NCBI RefSeq assembly: GCF_000699445.3
Contig: NC_067202.1
Coordinates: forward strand, 3,283,429-3,347,428
DNA from: Schistosoma haematobium
Lineage: Eukaryota > Platyhelminthes > Trematoda > Strigeidida > Schistosomatidae
Direction: 5' to 3'
Length of the DNA stretch: 64,000 nucleotides
Shown: positions 10,506 to 22,206 of the stretch, piece by piece
How positions within the stretch are numbered: position 1 is the first letter of the stretch
How the letters are laid out: each line of letters starts with the position of its first letter
Position numbers and translations under genes: made by a program
Notes under the pieces: model-generated
The model's database searches: none
Told to the model about the DNA's origin: nothing
What the model saw: the letters and a program-made list of their open reading frames with translations, nothing else

Positions 10506-12628
10506 AGTAAACAGCCTTGTCTGACTCCGGTCCTTACTTGGAATGCATCTGTCAGCTGTCCTCCATGCACTACTTTGCACTGTAGTCCGTCGTATGAGTT
10601 CCGGATAATATTGACAATCTTTTCAGGAACTCCGTAGTGTCGAAGAAGTTTCCATAATGTCCTCCTATCTACACTGTCGAATGCCTTTTCATAATCAATG
10701 AAGTTGATGTATAGTGACGAGTTCCACTCAACTGATTGTTCGACGATGATCCGTAGTGTTGCAATTTGGTCTGTGCACGACCGATCCTTTCGGAATCCAG
10801 CTTGTTGATCTCGAAGTTGGGCATCTACTGCATCCTTCATCCGGTTCAGCAACACTCTGTTGAAGACTTTCCCTGGTATTGACAGTAGTGTAATGCCTCT
10901 GTAGTTTTCACATTTGCTCAGATCTCCTTTCTTTGGAATCTTGATGAGGTGTCCTTCTTTCCAGTCCATTGGCACTTGTTCCTCCTCCCAAATCTTTTTG
11001 AATAGAGGGTAAAGCATGCTTGTGGTTACTTCGACGTCTGATTTCAGTGCTTCAGCTGGTATGTTGTCGGGTCCTGCTGCTTTCCCGTTCTTGATTTGTC
11101 TGACGGCCATTCTAATTTCTTCCGTCGTTGGTGGGTTGACATCTATAGGAAGATCTGTGTGTGCTGCTTCGATGTTCGGTGGATTCATTGGAGCCGGCCT
11201 ATTCAGGAGTTCCTCGAAGTATTCTACCCATCTGTTTCGCTGTTGTTGAATTTCAGTGATTGGCTTGCCTTCTTTGTCTTTGACCGGCCTCTCTGGTTTA
11301 CTGTATTTCCCTGATAGTTTCTTCGTTGTATCGTAGAGCTGTTTCATATTTCCTTCTCTAGCAGCTTTTTCTGCCGTCGTTGCTAATTCTTCCACGTATT
11401 TCTTCCTGTCGGCTCTAATGCTCCTCTTCACTTGCTTGTTTGCTTCTATGTATTCAGCTTGTGCTTGGACTTTCTCTGCTCGTGTTCGGCTGTTGTTTAT
11501 TGCTGTCTTCTTGTTCTTCCTTTCTTTGATCTTGTCCAGTGTTTCTATAGAGATCCATTCCTTATGATGGTGTTTCTTGAGGCCCAGAACCTCTTGACAC
11601 GTTGAAGTCAATGTTTCTTTGATGCCTTTCCAGTTGTCCTCCATGGTAGTTTCTTCTTCCTTCAGTAGAACTTGAAAGGCTTGGAATCTGTTGTTGAGAG
11701 CTATCTTGAATTCATTGAGTTTGTCAGTATCTCGAAGGAAGGCTGTATTGAACCTTTGTATTGCTGTTTGTCCACTTGTCCAGTTCTTTTTTAGCTTCAG
11801 TTTTAAATTGGCTACAACTAGGTGGTGATCTGAAGCTACGTCAGCTCCTCTCCTGGTTCTCACATCTTCCATTGTCCTTCGGAATTTTTTGTTGATGCAA
11901 ATATGATCTATCTGGTTCTCTGTAGTGTGGTCCGGTGAGATCCATGTAGCCTTGTGTATACGTTTGTGTGGAAATATTGTGCCTCCTATGACTAATTTGT
12001 TGAATGCACACAAATTTGCAAATCTTTCTCCATTTTCGTTCCTCTCTCCCAGTCCATGTCGTCCCATAATATCTTCATATCCAGTGTTGTCTATTCCGAC
12101 CTTGGCATTTAGATCTCCCATCAGAATGGTGAGGTCCTTTCTTGAGCATTTCTCTATGATTGACTGCAGCCGCTCGTAGAATTGATCTTTAATGTCGTCG
12201 TTGCTATCATTGGTGGGTGCATAACATTGGATAATATTCATTAAGATCCCCTCCTTCTTTGTTTTGAATGATGCTTTGATGATTCTGGATCCGTGGGATT
12301 CCCATCCTACAAGTGCATTTCGTGCTACTTTGGACAGCATTAGAGCAACTCCCTGAGTGTGTGGAGCATTTTCCTCTTCGTGACCGGAGTATAGCAGCAT
12401 CTCTCCCGTAGCTAGCCTTTTCTGTCCAGCTTGGGTTCAGTGGGTTTCGCTGATTCCCAGTACTGCTAAGTTGTATCTCCTCATTTCCGTTGCTATTTGG
12501 CTGGTCTTCCCGGTTTCCCACATTGTTCTAACGTTCCATGTACCTATAAAAATTTTTGCTCTGGTTGTTAGAAGGGGCATCGGCCTCGTGGCTTCCGAAG
12601 GAACTCGGCTTTCACCATGAAGCGTCAT
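10506..12628 (-). pseudogene. LINE-A ORF, endonuclease and N-terminal RT segment with one premature stop
   Basis: About 707 codons from a Met at 12628. Endonuclease catalytic landmarks are visible: GDLNAKVG (metal and substrate binding) and SDHHLV near its end. RT motifs up to GVRQGCL are present before the H3 insertion. The TGA at 12437-12439 lies in the first 65 codons, at a place where the family has Trp (compare the ISETHW pattern of such endonucleases); otherwise the frame is open, so the copy is fairly young. Confidence 0.88.
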
Positions 12629-12805
12629 AATTCTTCTAAATGAAGACCTTCTAACTCTCAGGGCAGAGTTAAAATGGTTTGAATTATTTTTTCTGGTAAG
12701 CGTTTTTTTAGCGAGTTAGTTTTCTACGGGATGGGGACGCTAACCCCATGCCCAACCCTCCTCCTTTACCCGGGCTTGGGACCGGCAGTAACTCTAGAAG
12801 AGCTA

Positions 12806-12945
12806 CGGGTGTGGCCTCCTAATAAAACCACCTGTTTCGGTTTGGGCACCCGGTCAGTATCACAGCCCTCACTAATATCAAATGTGATTTGTGTGGCGCA
12901 TGTGTATTTGGTGCTTCCTTGTACCAATATCTATGTGTTCAAATA
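12806..12945 (+). mobile_element. R1 SINE, 3' part (continuation of 8972-9184)
   Basis: The second half of the R1 copy split by LINE-A. It contains the family 3' end (GTGTGGCGCATGTGTATTTGG, then TACCAATATCTATGTGTTCAAA) and an AAT-type tail. Confidence 0.82.
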
Positions 12946-13485
12946 ATAATAATAAAGTCATTACGACTAACCTCAGTGGTTCATCCATGCCCTAGCGAGA
13001 TTTAAAATCCATCTATGATCAAAATGCTACCAGTGTACGAATTCCATCTACCTTCAAATACTGTATCACAGCCATGAAGTAATACATAGTCATCTGATGC
13101 GAATTGTACTTTTGATTTAGCAGGCTATTGAATATTTTTTGTAAGCTGGCGAATATCAAGCCATCTATTGTCACCCGTAGCCAGATCTGGTCACTTACTT
13201 ACCCACCAAGGTTGATGAAACTCCGATTATTGAATTTTTCAGTACATCACAAACATATATTCTCCATGTTACTGAACACATACAGTGCACTGTGTACTTT
13301 TATTTTTATTTTACTCATCCAATACGTCACTATTATTAATTTTTAAAGAACGAAACTTCAACTGCAGTTGGTTGGGAGTTACAATATTCTCACTTTTGTT
13401 TATCTCCGGTACCTTTTTTAGTCTTTGTTTCTTATACTTGTTAAATGTATTCACATTTTTTCTCCACATTAATTTCTTCGTTCAG

Positions 13486-13805
13486 AAACAGAATTGCAAT
13501 CGCCATCTAATAATTGTATTGATTCGGATATGCAAAAATCGGATAAACTAGATCAATTAAAATCTGACCAATGTGCATTTGAACGCTTAGCTCGTTCAAC
13601 AAACCCTAAAGAAACTAACCTTACTATGGTGACCGCTGTTCAGCAGTCATTAATTGCAGCTGTAGGTCCAATAGCTTGGTTAGCTACCGGTGGTATGCTT
13701 TATATGCGTGTTTCGTACAACGAAGCTGGTGCATTGATTGGGTCGGAAGGGTCTCGAATCCAACAACTTATGCAAGTTACAGGAGCTGAAATACATGTCG
13801 GCAAG
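13486..13805 (+). CDS. KH-domain protein gene, exon 4: N-terminal half of KH3
   Basis: The acceptor TTCAG ends at 13485, and the first two bases complete a Glu codon. The exon encodes a short linker, then LYMRVSYNEAGALIGSEG, the first strand, helix and GXXG loop of a KH domain (GSEG at 13740-13751), followed by SRIQQLMQVTGAEIHVGK. All core KH positions are present, so KH3 looks functional. In IGF2BP proteins KH3 follows KH2 after a linker in the same way. The exon stops exactly after the GK at the end of the second strand (donor GT at 13806, phase 0), so KH3 is split between this exon and the next. Confidence 0.88.
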
Positions 13806-15199
13806 GTAAGACGATATTCTTCCCTTTCTATACTCCATGGCATATCCAAAGGAATGTTTGTTAAAACTGTACTGTATTACTGTATGTGAAAAAACTTCAA
13901 AAACTTGACACAGTTGTTGAAAAACTGATTTTTAGGTGATATGAATGGATAATTTATGACCAAACAACAATTAGGATGTATATGAACTTTTGTTTATAAC
14001 CTTATAAAGATTAGAATGAAAAATGTTTTGTTAAAGCCAAATGGATGAGCAATTATGCAATCATTTCTTTGATTCCGATCTCATTTATTAGATACAGATT
14101 CGTGTACCTGATTATGAGCAACACTGATTGTAAGGACTAGCGACATTAACCGGTTGGGCAAATTGAATTAGGTAGGGCAGTAGAGTTATCACGTATGATT
14201 TAACTGCTGGAAGTTAAATTTCTTAACCACTAAGCTGCTACTCCATTTAGTCATTATTTTATGGTGAATAAATTCAACTGGCGTTCTTGGGAAGCAGTTC
14301 AGAAAAATCACCATGCTTTCTCAATTTTGATTGGACAACAAATTTTCTAATTGATTACTAATTTTAGTACCTTCTCCTGAAACCTCCAAAATGTCAATGT
14401 CGCCTATTATTAAATAAATACCTTGTTTTCTGTGCTATAATCTGGCTTTTAAAGTGCAACTTCCATATCTCTCACTCATTCTGTATATTTCTATTCTTTA
14501 CTAACCCCGAATAGCCACGTACGACCGAGGGTGGGACGAGTTTGCTCCCCCTCTTCTAATGCTCTCATGTGGCCATGCGTATATAACCACTGCCAGAGAA
14601 GTCCTGCTTTCTTGCGGTTGGCAGGGAGTTGAAAAACCCTGGTTCCAAACCGTTAGTCTACATAAATAGTGTTTAAACCTATTGTTGGACACCGACTGAC
14701 ATGGAATTGCATCTCTTAACGTTGCTCCACTACCTTGTGAATTAGGCCTCTATATCAAAGGCTTGAAGAGTGAATCCCCAAGAAAACCATCTGTTTCGGT
14801 TTAGGAAACTAAACAGTATCCTAGCCCATATACAAATTGAATGATTTTGTAGGTATCATTATCAAGGTTTGACTTGATGATTTCAAATAAGTTGAGCATT
14901 GGTAGATTGTTAAAAACCATAGAAATAAAATACTTACTTTATCTAGCATTAACTTGTTGATTGTCATAAGATTTTAAATTACTCAACGTGCACTACTAAC
15001 TGGTTCCTCCTGTCGTGAATCTTTATTGTATCATCTATATTCCTGTTAGTTCAATTTCTCTCGAAGTAACTTCACTTTTTGTGAATAAAATATTTCTTAT
15101 TCTAACCAATAGTTGTAACCATTATAAAGTAATCTTTTGCATTATAAAACATTACAGTGTTACCAACAAATTTTTCTTTAATTTTTTTTTATTTTCAAG
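13806..15199 (+). other. Intron 4
   Basis: GT-AG intron of about 1.4 kb containing an R1 copy at 14505-14840. Nothing identifiable in 13806-14500 or 14845-15199; the last 40 bases form a T-rich polypyrimidine tract. Confidence 0.8.
14505..14840 (+). mobile_element. R1 SINE, diverged, 3' end missing
   Basis: It begins near the R1 5' end (ACGACCGAGGGTGGGACGAG) and runs through the middle of R1 with several short deletions; it lacks the GCGCATATGT tail segment. Confidence 0.75.
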
Positions 15200-15970
15200 G
15201 TTCCAATAAGTCCACCTTATGCATTAAATCCAATTACTAAACGTACTTATTCAAATAATAATGTTATACTATCTAATGAAAAATCACCAACATGTATATC
15301 TCTTGTTGACTCTTTCTTTAATGATACTGTCACTGGTATAAACTGTGATTCTTCATCTATTGTTAACAGTAAAATTGATCAATCATTATCTAAATCCAAT
15401 AATGATAATGATGACAATACTGATATTAATCAATCTATAAATATTATAAATGATAAATTATTATCTTCAATGGATATCAATGATGAAAATAATGATGATG
15501 ATGATTCTACTAAACAACAATCCAATAAACTTATTAACAATGATGTTGATGAAGAAAACATTTGTACAAATAAATTGTCTATTGTAGACAATAATGATAA
15601 TGGAATGAATGTCACAATAAAAGAATGTACAGAAGTGATTTCTTCACTGAATAATGATACTCATAGTAATGATAATAAAAATATTATCAATGATGTTCCA
15701 GTTAATCAAACATCAGATACTATATCTAATTGTTGTAATCATCATCATCCTCTAGTGAAAAGTTCTTCAACACATTCAAATTGTACGATTGCTGAAAAAA
15801 TTTCAGATAATCAAATATTGGAATCTATGGAACAAAAAACTTCCAATACATTGCTATCATCAACATCAAATCAATCATATCGTTTAGTTAGTTTGTCTGG
15901 TTCAGCTCAATCACAAATTATGGCTCAATGGCAAATATTTCAACGTCTTAAAAATTTACATAAACGTCAG
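15200..15970 (+). CDS. KH-domain protein gene, exon 5: large insertion inside KH3 plus its last helix
   Basis: The acceptor TTTTCAAG ends at 15199 and the frame continues in phase 0. The first residues (VPISPPYALNP) leave KH3; about 220 residues follow that are mostly Asn, Asp, Ser and Ile with short repeats and no fold I recognise. The last 30 residues (RLVSLSGSAQSQIMAQWQIF) are the third strand and last helix of KH3, resembling the IGF2BP pattern of a hydrophobic strand, a Gly-x-Ala/Pro turn and a long helix with Gln. So nearly the whole exon is an insertion in the KH3 variable loop. The exon ends at CGTCAG|GTATGT, phase 0. Confidence 0.85.
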
Positions 15971-17306
15971 GTATGTATGTGTTCGTATGTCATTGTATGC
16001 CATCATTATAGATAAAGTTTATAACAAATACTCGATTATTCATTATTGTGTATGTGTTTCTGGGTATATATGTCTTCTTTCTGGCTTATATTGAGGTCGT
16101 TAAGATGTGTTACGTATGCTTAATCATGCTCCACCGTTATGAACGATGTTTTCTGGAATGGAAGTAGGTTAAAAGGTAGCTGGTTGTCACCAAAACTAGA
16201 TGTAACATCAATCCATGAATATATTGACTGTTGGTCTGAGCCATCCTGATAGATCCAGAGTGTCCGGTCGAGGTTGACACAATAACTGTGATCGATGTCT
16301 GCAGACTTTCGGTAGCATTGCTCACATCGGTGAATATCTATTCGCTCTTTATCTTCCTCTCATTCTTGAATTCCATTATTCTTTTATACATACCTTTCCA
16401 TCTTGTCTTTTTAAACCATACTCTCAATGATTAATCTTTCTTATTGTTATTACTACTACTTTAGTTCGGTCGCTTTTGTTATTCATCTTATGTTCAACTT
16501 GCGCAAATTGGATAATGACAGCTTGTCCCAACGCGCATCTATTTCAAACTCTATGATGAACATGGTTGATTGACTATAGAAGTCGATCCAATAGCTTAGT
16601 AAATTAAGCAATTCACTTTCAACCAGTAAGTTATCACATCAAGCGTAGCTCGTGTCCTAACCTATTTACAATTGATTGATCATTGAGTAATGACCAACGT
16701 TTATCTAGCCCTTTTTCGTGCTGCTTGAATTTTATCGACCAATTCAACCGCAGCCGCAATAGCTCAGTGGTAACACAGACTGTAAAGCTGGTTGGTACGG
16801 GTTCGAGTCCTCCAAGGAGTGCACCAGTTCTCCCAAGATTGCAGATAGAGCTTATTGACGAGTGCTGAGTAGCACGAAACTTAGGTCTTAACATACGGCT
16901 CCGTATTACTTTCTGTCTATGAAAAGAAATCAATCTTTACACCTTCCTTCACATGTATCTTTTCATTTCATACTTTTAATTTTCGTTCTTCCTCGCTATC
17001 ATCGATATCATTATTATCTTAACTCTTATATTCATCATTTAACTTCATTTCGTTGCGCTGATTTAGAATGATGACTTGCGTTAGCTCACGTTTATACCAT
17101 CCTGTACATTGATTATGACTGAATAATTTACTCGACTGCTAGCAATATATTTTGTAAGTAATAGTTTATAAGCTAAAGTTATGGTGGACCTTAATCTGAA
17201 AGTATAAAACCTGGAATCTATTTAAAGTATGCTTATTAACCAGTCCGACTCTACACCTTTTTCTAATGGATATTCCACCACTGATTTGTCCCTTATTTTT
17301 TACTAG
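15971..17306 (+). other. Intron 5
   Basis: GT-AG intron of about 1.3 kb with one diverged H3 SINE (16668-16900). Nothing identifiable in 15971-16660 or 16905-17306. Confidence 0.8.
16668..16900 (+). mobile_element. H3 SINE, diverged copy
   Basis: It starts with the inverted-arm sequence (ACAATTGATTGATCATTGAG), then a tRNA-like part with A box (TAGCTCAGTGG near 16756) and B box (GGTTCGAGTCC near 16799), then the hammerhead segment. The ribozyme core reads TTGACGA instead of CTGACGA, so the first core base is lost and cleavage is not expected. Stem II (GTGC...GCAC) is kept. Confidence 0.78.
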
Positions 17307-17837
17307 ATGACCACTGGGTCTTCTTCATCAAATGATAATTCAAGTCAGAAATTATTTTGTTTAGCCACTTTAATATGTCTACCGTATCGATTTCTCTGGT
17401 GGCTTACAACTCATAATCCTGGATTCATAGAAACATCTCAATCATCCTCCATTCTTACATCAACTGTCTTCTCAAAGTCCGATGACTCTGGTAATACTAA
17501 TAATAACAATAAATCTGGAACGTCTCCATTGAATTGGATTCAATCATTAGCTAGTAGACGTTTAAATGCAAATTTATCATCAAATGATTCAGTTAAAAAA
17601 TTCATTCATGTACTACCTGAGCCTAGACGACGTAAACGTTTAGTTCAACAACAACTTAAACGGATCAATGCTACTCTACGTGGCCAACAACAACAATTAA
17701 ACTATACTGGTGGTAATTGTTTATCTAAATCACTTATTTTACCACCAAGAGGATTAACTAATGATGGTTTAGATCAGTTGTGGGCTCATCCTAATCGTAT
17801 ACCATTAGAAATATATGCTGACTTTGATACTACACAA
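17307..17837 (+). CDS. KH-domain protein gene, exon 6: KH4-like segment and basic linker
   Basis: The acceptor TACTAG ends at 17306; frame phase 0 opens with an ATG codon that is an internal Met. The segment LATLICLPYRFLWWLTTHNPGF (17355-17420 or so) sits where IGF2BP KH4 would begin: a strand with alternating hydrophobics, then a short helix. No GXXG loop is left, so KH4 would be a degenerate fold if the match is right. A Ser/Asn-rich insert follows, then a basic stretch (PEPRRRKRLVQQQLKR) that could bind RNA or act in nuclear import; that is inference only. The exon ends at ACACAA|GTAAGT, phase 0. Confidence 0.8.
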
Positions 17838-19964
17838 GTAAGTCATTTCCAGTTTAATATATTCATTATTATTAATGTTACTATTACTATTTATTCGGCA
17901 GCAAGGAGTTTTATGGGTTGTTGGATTTCATCGAAATCATAAACCGATCTAAGTTAGACCATAATTGAAAACGTGAATGCCAATTATATCACTAAAGATA
18001 AATGGAAAGAGATTTAATTATGCAACAACAGTTTTATCAGTGATTTTGATATGGTGAGCCAATCAGAAGTAGCCTAATGAAAAGGTCAATCGACGGCAAT
18101 TAGAAGTGACCTAAAGGACAAGTGCGTTTCATTGGCTAAGAGATTGATCAATTTCCTAAGGATTAGAGTGGTATATAAATAAGTAAATAGCCCAATACAC
18201 TTTCTCGCTCAAGTAGTCAGTTGGGGGGGAGGGTAGCGCGCCACAGACTGTGTATCAGTACCAGATTTGGACACCACCCGTCACAACAGATTTTCATTAG
18301 TCTAGCCCCCGAATACCCTTTTACGGTCGAGGGTGGGTTGAGTCAGCTCTCCCTCTCCAAATGCTCTCACATGTCTATGCGTATACAGCCACTGCCAGAG
18401 AAATCCTACTCAGTACCTCGCAGCAAGGGTGTTTACGAAATTAAGAGGACGAAAAGCGAATATCCGGCGCTTTAACCGGATTGGTGTATATGGAGAATCC
18501 GCCTAGGGGAGTTGGAAAACCCTGATTCCAAACCAACGGTGTACATAGGTTCCAGTATCCTGAAGAGACAAATGGCATATGGACCTGTTTTGATCGCTAA
18601 TTACCATGTGACTGCATTACCTGATGTTACTCCACTGCCTTATGGATTAGACCTTTAGGTCGAAGGCCCCTTAAAAAACACCTGCTTCGGTCTGGGCACC
18701 CGGGTAGTATCACAGCTCACGCACAAATCAAGTGACGTGTGTAGCGCATATATATTCGGTGCCCATTTGTGCCAATATTTGTGTTCAAATAAATAAATTC
18801 ATCAGCCTAAAGTCTAAAGCCTATTAAAACATGATTACTGTAATGACTACCAATCTTGATACTAAATGTCTTTTTAACAAAACTTTGAGAATACTGGATT
18901 CAAGAACTTCAATTTATTTAAAGCAACTGTTAGTGACGGGAAATAGTTACTGTTTTGATTGTTATTTTGAGAGATTCATTCAAGTGGCCAAATGTTTGTT
19001 TATTTTTATAAATCAAGATATATCGTTATTATTATTTCTGAATACTTTGTCTTTTGATAAATCGATCAAAATTACATTTGATGTCACTGCTTACAGTTTT
19101 ACTTCATTCTGAATCATCATACATTAAAGCTGTTAAGCAGACCTCGTTTTGTTAGTATATCACTGCTTTAAACAAATTAACAATTACAGATCTGATTTGT
19201 TTCTGACCTATAGGTTAGGTGAGATGTCCATCATTACGCATCGATACTGCGCTTCAATCCACTCTGTATTGATATGTAACTATGAAACAGCATATTAAAT
19301 TCGAAAGCATCCGGGGACTAGATATATCTGATTATAAATACTTTCAAAGTATTGTTCACATTTTATTGGAACTATCGAGCTAGTAATGGTGAGGTCATGC
19401 ATTATGTACTCAGTCAGAGGTTCCATAAACCTCCGATGCATGTTTATCCCAACGTACTGTGTTGGTTAGTACAGTAATGGGCTAGAGATGATCTAATCAA
19501 GACATAGCGTCAGTTTGTGAATCTATTGACTTGGTCTAAAAGTTGTCGATAGGTATAGATTAGGTACTGTGGAAAAACAGGTCCCAATGTTGCGAAATCT
19601 AAAGTTCAATGATACGCATAACTTTCCATTCTTCAATTTTATTTGTTCTTTTTGTATTATATTTCCCATGTTTAACTCTTCTTTGGAGTCGAGATTTTTC
19701 CCCGTATGATGCTTCTTATCTTGGTCTCCTCGTGACTCCCTAACATCGGTTGTGATAACTTGTAGAAAAGCACACTTTTCCTAGGTCCTATGTTGTTAAT
19801 GACTGATTGATATGTAGTCCATATCTTCGCGTAGTATTTAAATGCTTTCTCATTTTTTATAGCAGCGTAACTGTTTAAAGGATATAGTTAACCGATACTT
19901 GTTTATTAAAGAGATTATGATTCCTGTAATTTACTACATCCACTACTCTTACTTAAATTTACAG
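17838..19964 (+). other. Intron 6
   Basis: GT-AG intron of about 2.1 kb with a complete R1 SINE (18303-18797). Nothing identifiable in 17838-18300 or 18800-19964. Confidence 0.8.
18303..18797 (+). mobile_element. R1 SINE, the most complete copy
   Basis: A unit of about 495 bp with both ends: the 5' end near CGAATACCCTTTTACGGTCG and a 3' end with TGTAGCGCATATATATTCGG followed by CAAATAAATAAAT. It has no long ORF and no clear RNA polymerase III boxes. Its last 60 bp or so match the 3' end of LINE-C, so it is probably copied by the LINE-C machinery. Confidence 0.8.
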
Positions 19965-20424
19965 CTTATTTTAACAAATCTGCATCATATGTTAGCCTTA
20001 TGGTTATATGGACAATCTCTTGCTGGCACCTCTGTTCAATCGTTTATTCAAGCTCCAATCGTATATGTACTGCCCAATGGACGTCCAGCTAATATGTCAA
20101 CCTCGGATTCAGCTAACAGTCGATCATATTCTAAGTCTAATCGACATAATACAGATCAACCTGATTATTGGACACTTATGCCCGGTCGTCAAGATGCTTT
20201 TTTAAATTCTCTGAGACAACCATTTCATATACCATTGTTGCCTGGAGGTATTCCGAATTTTGGATCCTCCACTACAGGTCCCCCTAACTACTCAACACCA
20301 ATGCTCCCAGACCGTTCAAATTGCACAAATCTCGCTCAACCTTTTTTCTATCCTCGATATCCCTTGATAAATTGGCATGGAATAGCCAATAGCAAATACT
20401 CAGGACAGACGATGATATCAGACC
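19965..20424 (+). CDS. KH-domain protein gene, exon 7: probable last KH4-like helix and Pro-rich tail
   Basis: The acceptor AAATTTACAG ends at 19964 and the frame continues in phase 0. The first residues (LILTNLHHMLALWLYGQSL) form a strand and an amphipathic helix that could close the degenerate KH4. The rest is a tail rich in Pro, Ser, Asn and Tyr with no domain I recognise. The donor is GACC|GTAAGC (GT at 20425) with one base left over. An open frame reading past the donor to 20480 is judged intronic. Confidence 0.78.
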
Positions 20425-21049
20425 GTAAGCTATTACTTTTAGTTAAATTATGTTATATGTTTGGTTATAGTTTTCATTAAGGTTAATTCGTTTCTCTGAA
20501 TACGTCAGTAATAGTCGATTTATTGACAATTTGGATAGTTCTCAATACATGCTAGCGTAAATCTGTCAACCTTTGCAAACCAAGAGATAGGTTCCCATTC
20601 TTTTCAACAATATATGCTCATAAGTCTCTAAACGAGTAAACAAAAATGTTCAGCTGAAAAACAATGTAATGCGTATACTGATATATCATCCCTTCATGGT
20701 GTTATAGATCTCTTGGTTGACAAAAACATTCAATCGTTCATAGGAGTCGTGATTTCGCACTATGATCTAAAGCCGAATTATCAATATTCGACTTAACATA
20801 GTGTTCAAATGTGAAAACCTGTAACATCTAGTTTTGTATGCCGGTTTTAGTAGACTAGGAACATAAAATGCAATGTGATATCTTTCTAATTCACCTCCTA
20901 AACGAATTTTTATTTGAGTTAGGTGCTGATAATTTTGTCCAGAACGATAATGAAAGCGTTGTAATGAAATCATCCAGCTTAGAAAACGCATCAACCTAGG
21001 CTACAAATCTTCCCCATCATTTCACAACACTAATTACATCTGAATACAG

Positions 21050-21645
21050 ACATACGTACCAACTCCTAGCCATAGTTGTATATCTGGACCTTAAGGTAAT
21101 CACTCGCTCCATAGATCGACAGGTTTTATGACAGTGTCTGTCATTAAAAGATATACCAACAAAGTACATCAACCTTGCATATGCTCTCTACTCAAACACT
21201 ACTGATTGAATCAGAGCTTATGGCGAATTGTCATCGGAATCGATACCTTCGAGTAATGTTTGTCAGGGCTGTCTCCACTATGGTTTAATTTTGTTAGACA
21301 TTCTTCGAAAGACAACACCAACCATCCGACTAATCAGAGTGTGCCCTTGTTGACTTTGAATACGCATATGACAGTTCTGTTTGGTGAAGACGCTGAAAAA
21401 AGTCTTCTGACCACCTTAAGCAGCAACGCTAGTATGCTTAGTATGTGTTTCTCTCCCTCTAGATGCAAAAATCTTGCTTCAACAGTGGTCTGTGTCAACA
21501 TTTGAACTAATGATAGGGAGTGAATCAGTTGAACTTCTCGACTACTTCACTTATTTTGGAAGTCTCTTCAACCTTAGTGGACTGATGTCTGACTAAATCT
21601 CGTAACAGATTCAGAAGGTTCGGTTTTTTTCTGCTAACTAAAGGA
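21050..21645 (+). mobile_element. LINE-B, diverged copy, left part
   Basis: Plus-strand reverse transcriptase remnant with many stops and frameshifts. Pieces of the RT are readable in different frames (for example a VYLDLK-like stretch near 21085, a YSNTTD-like stretch near 21190 and GEDAEKSLLTTLSSNASMLS near 21385-21440) and match the LINE-B copy at 32872-34386. It continues at 22221 after an insertion. Confidence 0.78.
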
Positions 21646-22097
21646 AGCACCATTTTATTTATTTGAACACATAGATATTGGTACAAGGAGGCACCAAATA
21701 CATATGCGCCACACAAATCTCATTTGATATGAGTGAGGGCTGTGATACTACCTGGGTGCCCAAACCGAGACAGGTGGTTTTATTAGGAAGCCACACCCGG
21801 AGCCTTCGACCTGAAGGTCTAATCCACAGGACAGTGGAGCATCGTAAGGAGATGCAGTTCCATGGTAGTCGGTGGCCAACGATTGGGTTCATACGACATT
21901 TGTTCCTTCAGGATACTGGAGCCCATGTGCACCATTGGTTTGGAATGAGGGTTTTCCAACTCCCCTAGGTGGACTCTCTATGTCCACCAACCCAGTTAAA
22001 GCTGGTGCCGGACATTCGCTTTTCGTCCTCTCAATTTCATAAACAACAATAATGCCATGAGAAGGCAGTGAGTATGACTTCCCTGGGAGAGGCCATA
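21646..22097 (-). mobile_element. R1 SINE in LINE-B, part of a composite insertion
   Basis: A nearly complete R1 on the minus strand. Its 3' tail lies next to the left target duplication (21632-21645). At its 5' end it is joined directly to an H3 fragment, with no duplication between them. Confidence 0.8.
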
Positions 22098-22206
22098 TAC
22101 GCGTGACCCGGATAGCTCAGTGGTAACGTCTTTGACTGTGAAGCTGGGTGACACGGGATCGAGTCCGTCAGGGAGTAACAGTTCCCTCAATATTGCAGGT
22201 ACACCT
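22098..22206 (+). mobile_element. H3 SINE fragment joined to R1, ends before the ribozyme
   Basis: It has the H3 A box (TAGCTCAGTGG near 22111) and B box, and ends at ACACCT just before the hammerhead core. The next bases (TGCTAACTAAAGGA, 22207-22220) are the right copy of the target duplication. Confidence 0.78.

Larger units (their letters stand above)
9185..12805 (-). mobile_element. LINE-A, near-complete RTE-like retrotransposon interrupted by an H3 SINE
   Basis: Minus-strand LINE of about 3.2 kb once the H3 insertion is subtracted. A short GC-rich 5' leader (about 12630-12805) precedes one long frame, 12628 to 9196. The protein starts with an apurinic-type endonuclease (FIGTWNVRTM, LMGDLNAKVG, ASDHHLV), then reverse transcriptase (GKAAGPDNIPAEAL, NYRGITLLS, QAGFRKDRSCTDQI, FIDYEKAFDSVD, and [10 protein letters not shown] as the catalytic box), then a C-terminal domain ending near [12 protein letters not shown] at 12437-12439 interrupts the endonuclease. 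The 3' end is a (GTAA)n simple repeat. A single ORF with endonuclease first and a simple-repeat tail is typical of the RTE clade. A 7-bp duplication (CGGGTGT, 9178-9184 and 12806-12812) marks its insertion into R1. Confidence 0.9.
7948..13485 (+). other. Intron 3
   Basis: GT-AG intron of about 5.5 kb, two thirds of it a nest of R1, LINE-A and H3 (8972-12945). In 7948-8970 and 12950-13485 I see only AT-rich sequence. Confidence 0.8.

Noticed and set aside
13285..13551. 88-codon frame overlapping exon 4
   Set aside because: It is in another frame, Phe/Leu-rich because of the polypyrimidine tract before exon 4.
18831..19112. 93-codon plus-strand frame in intron 6
   Set aside because: AT-rich chance frame without motifs, splice support or conserved partner.
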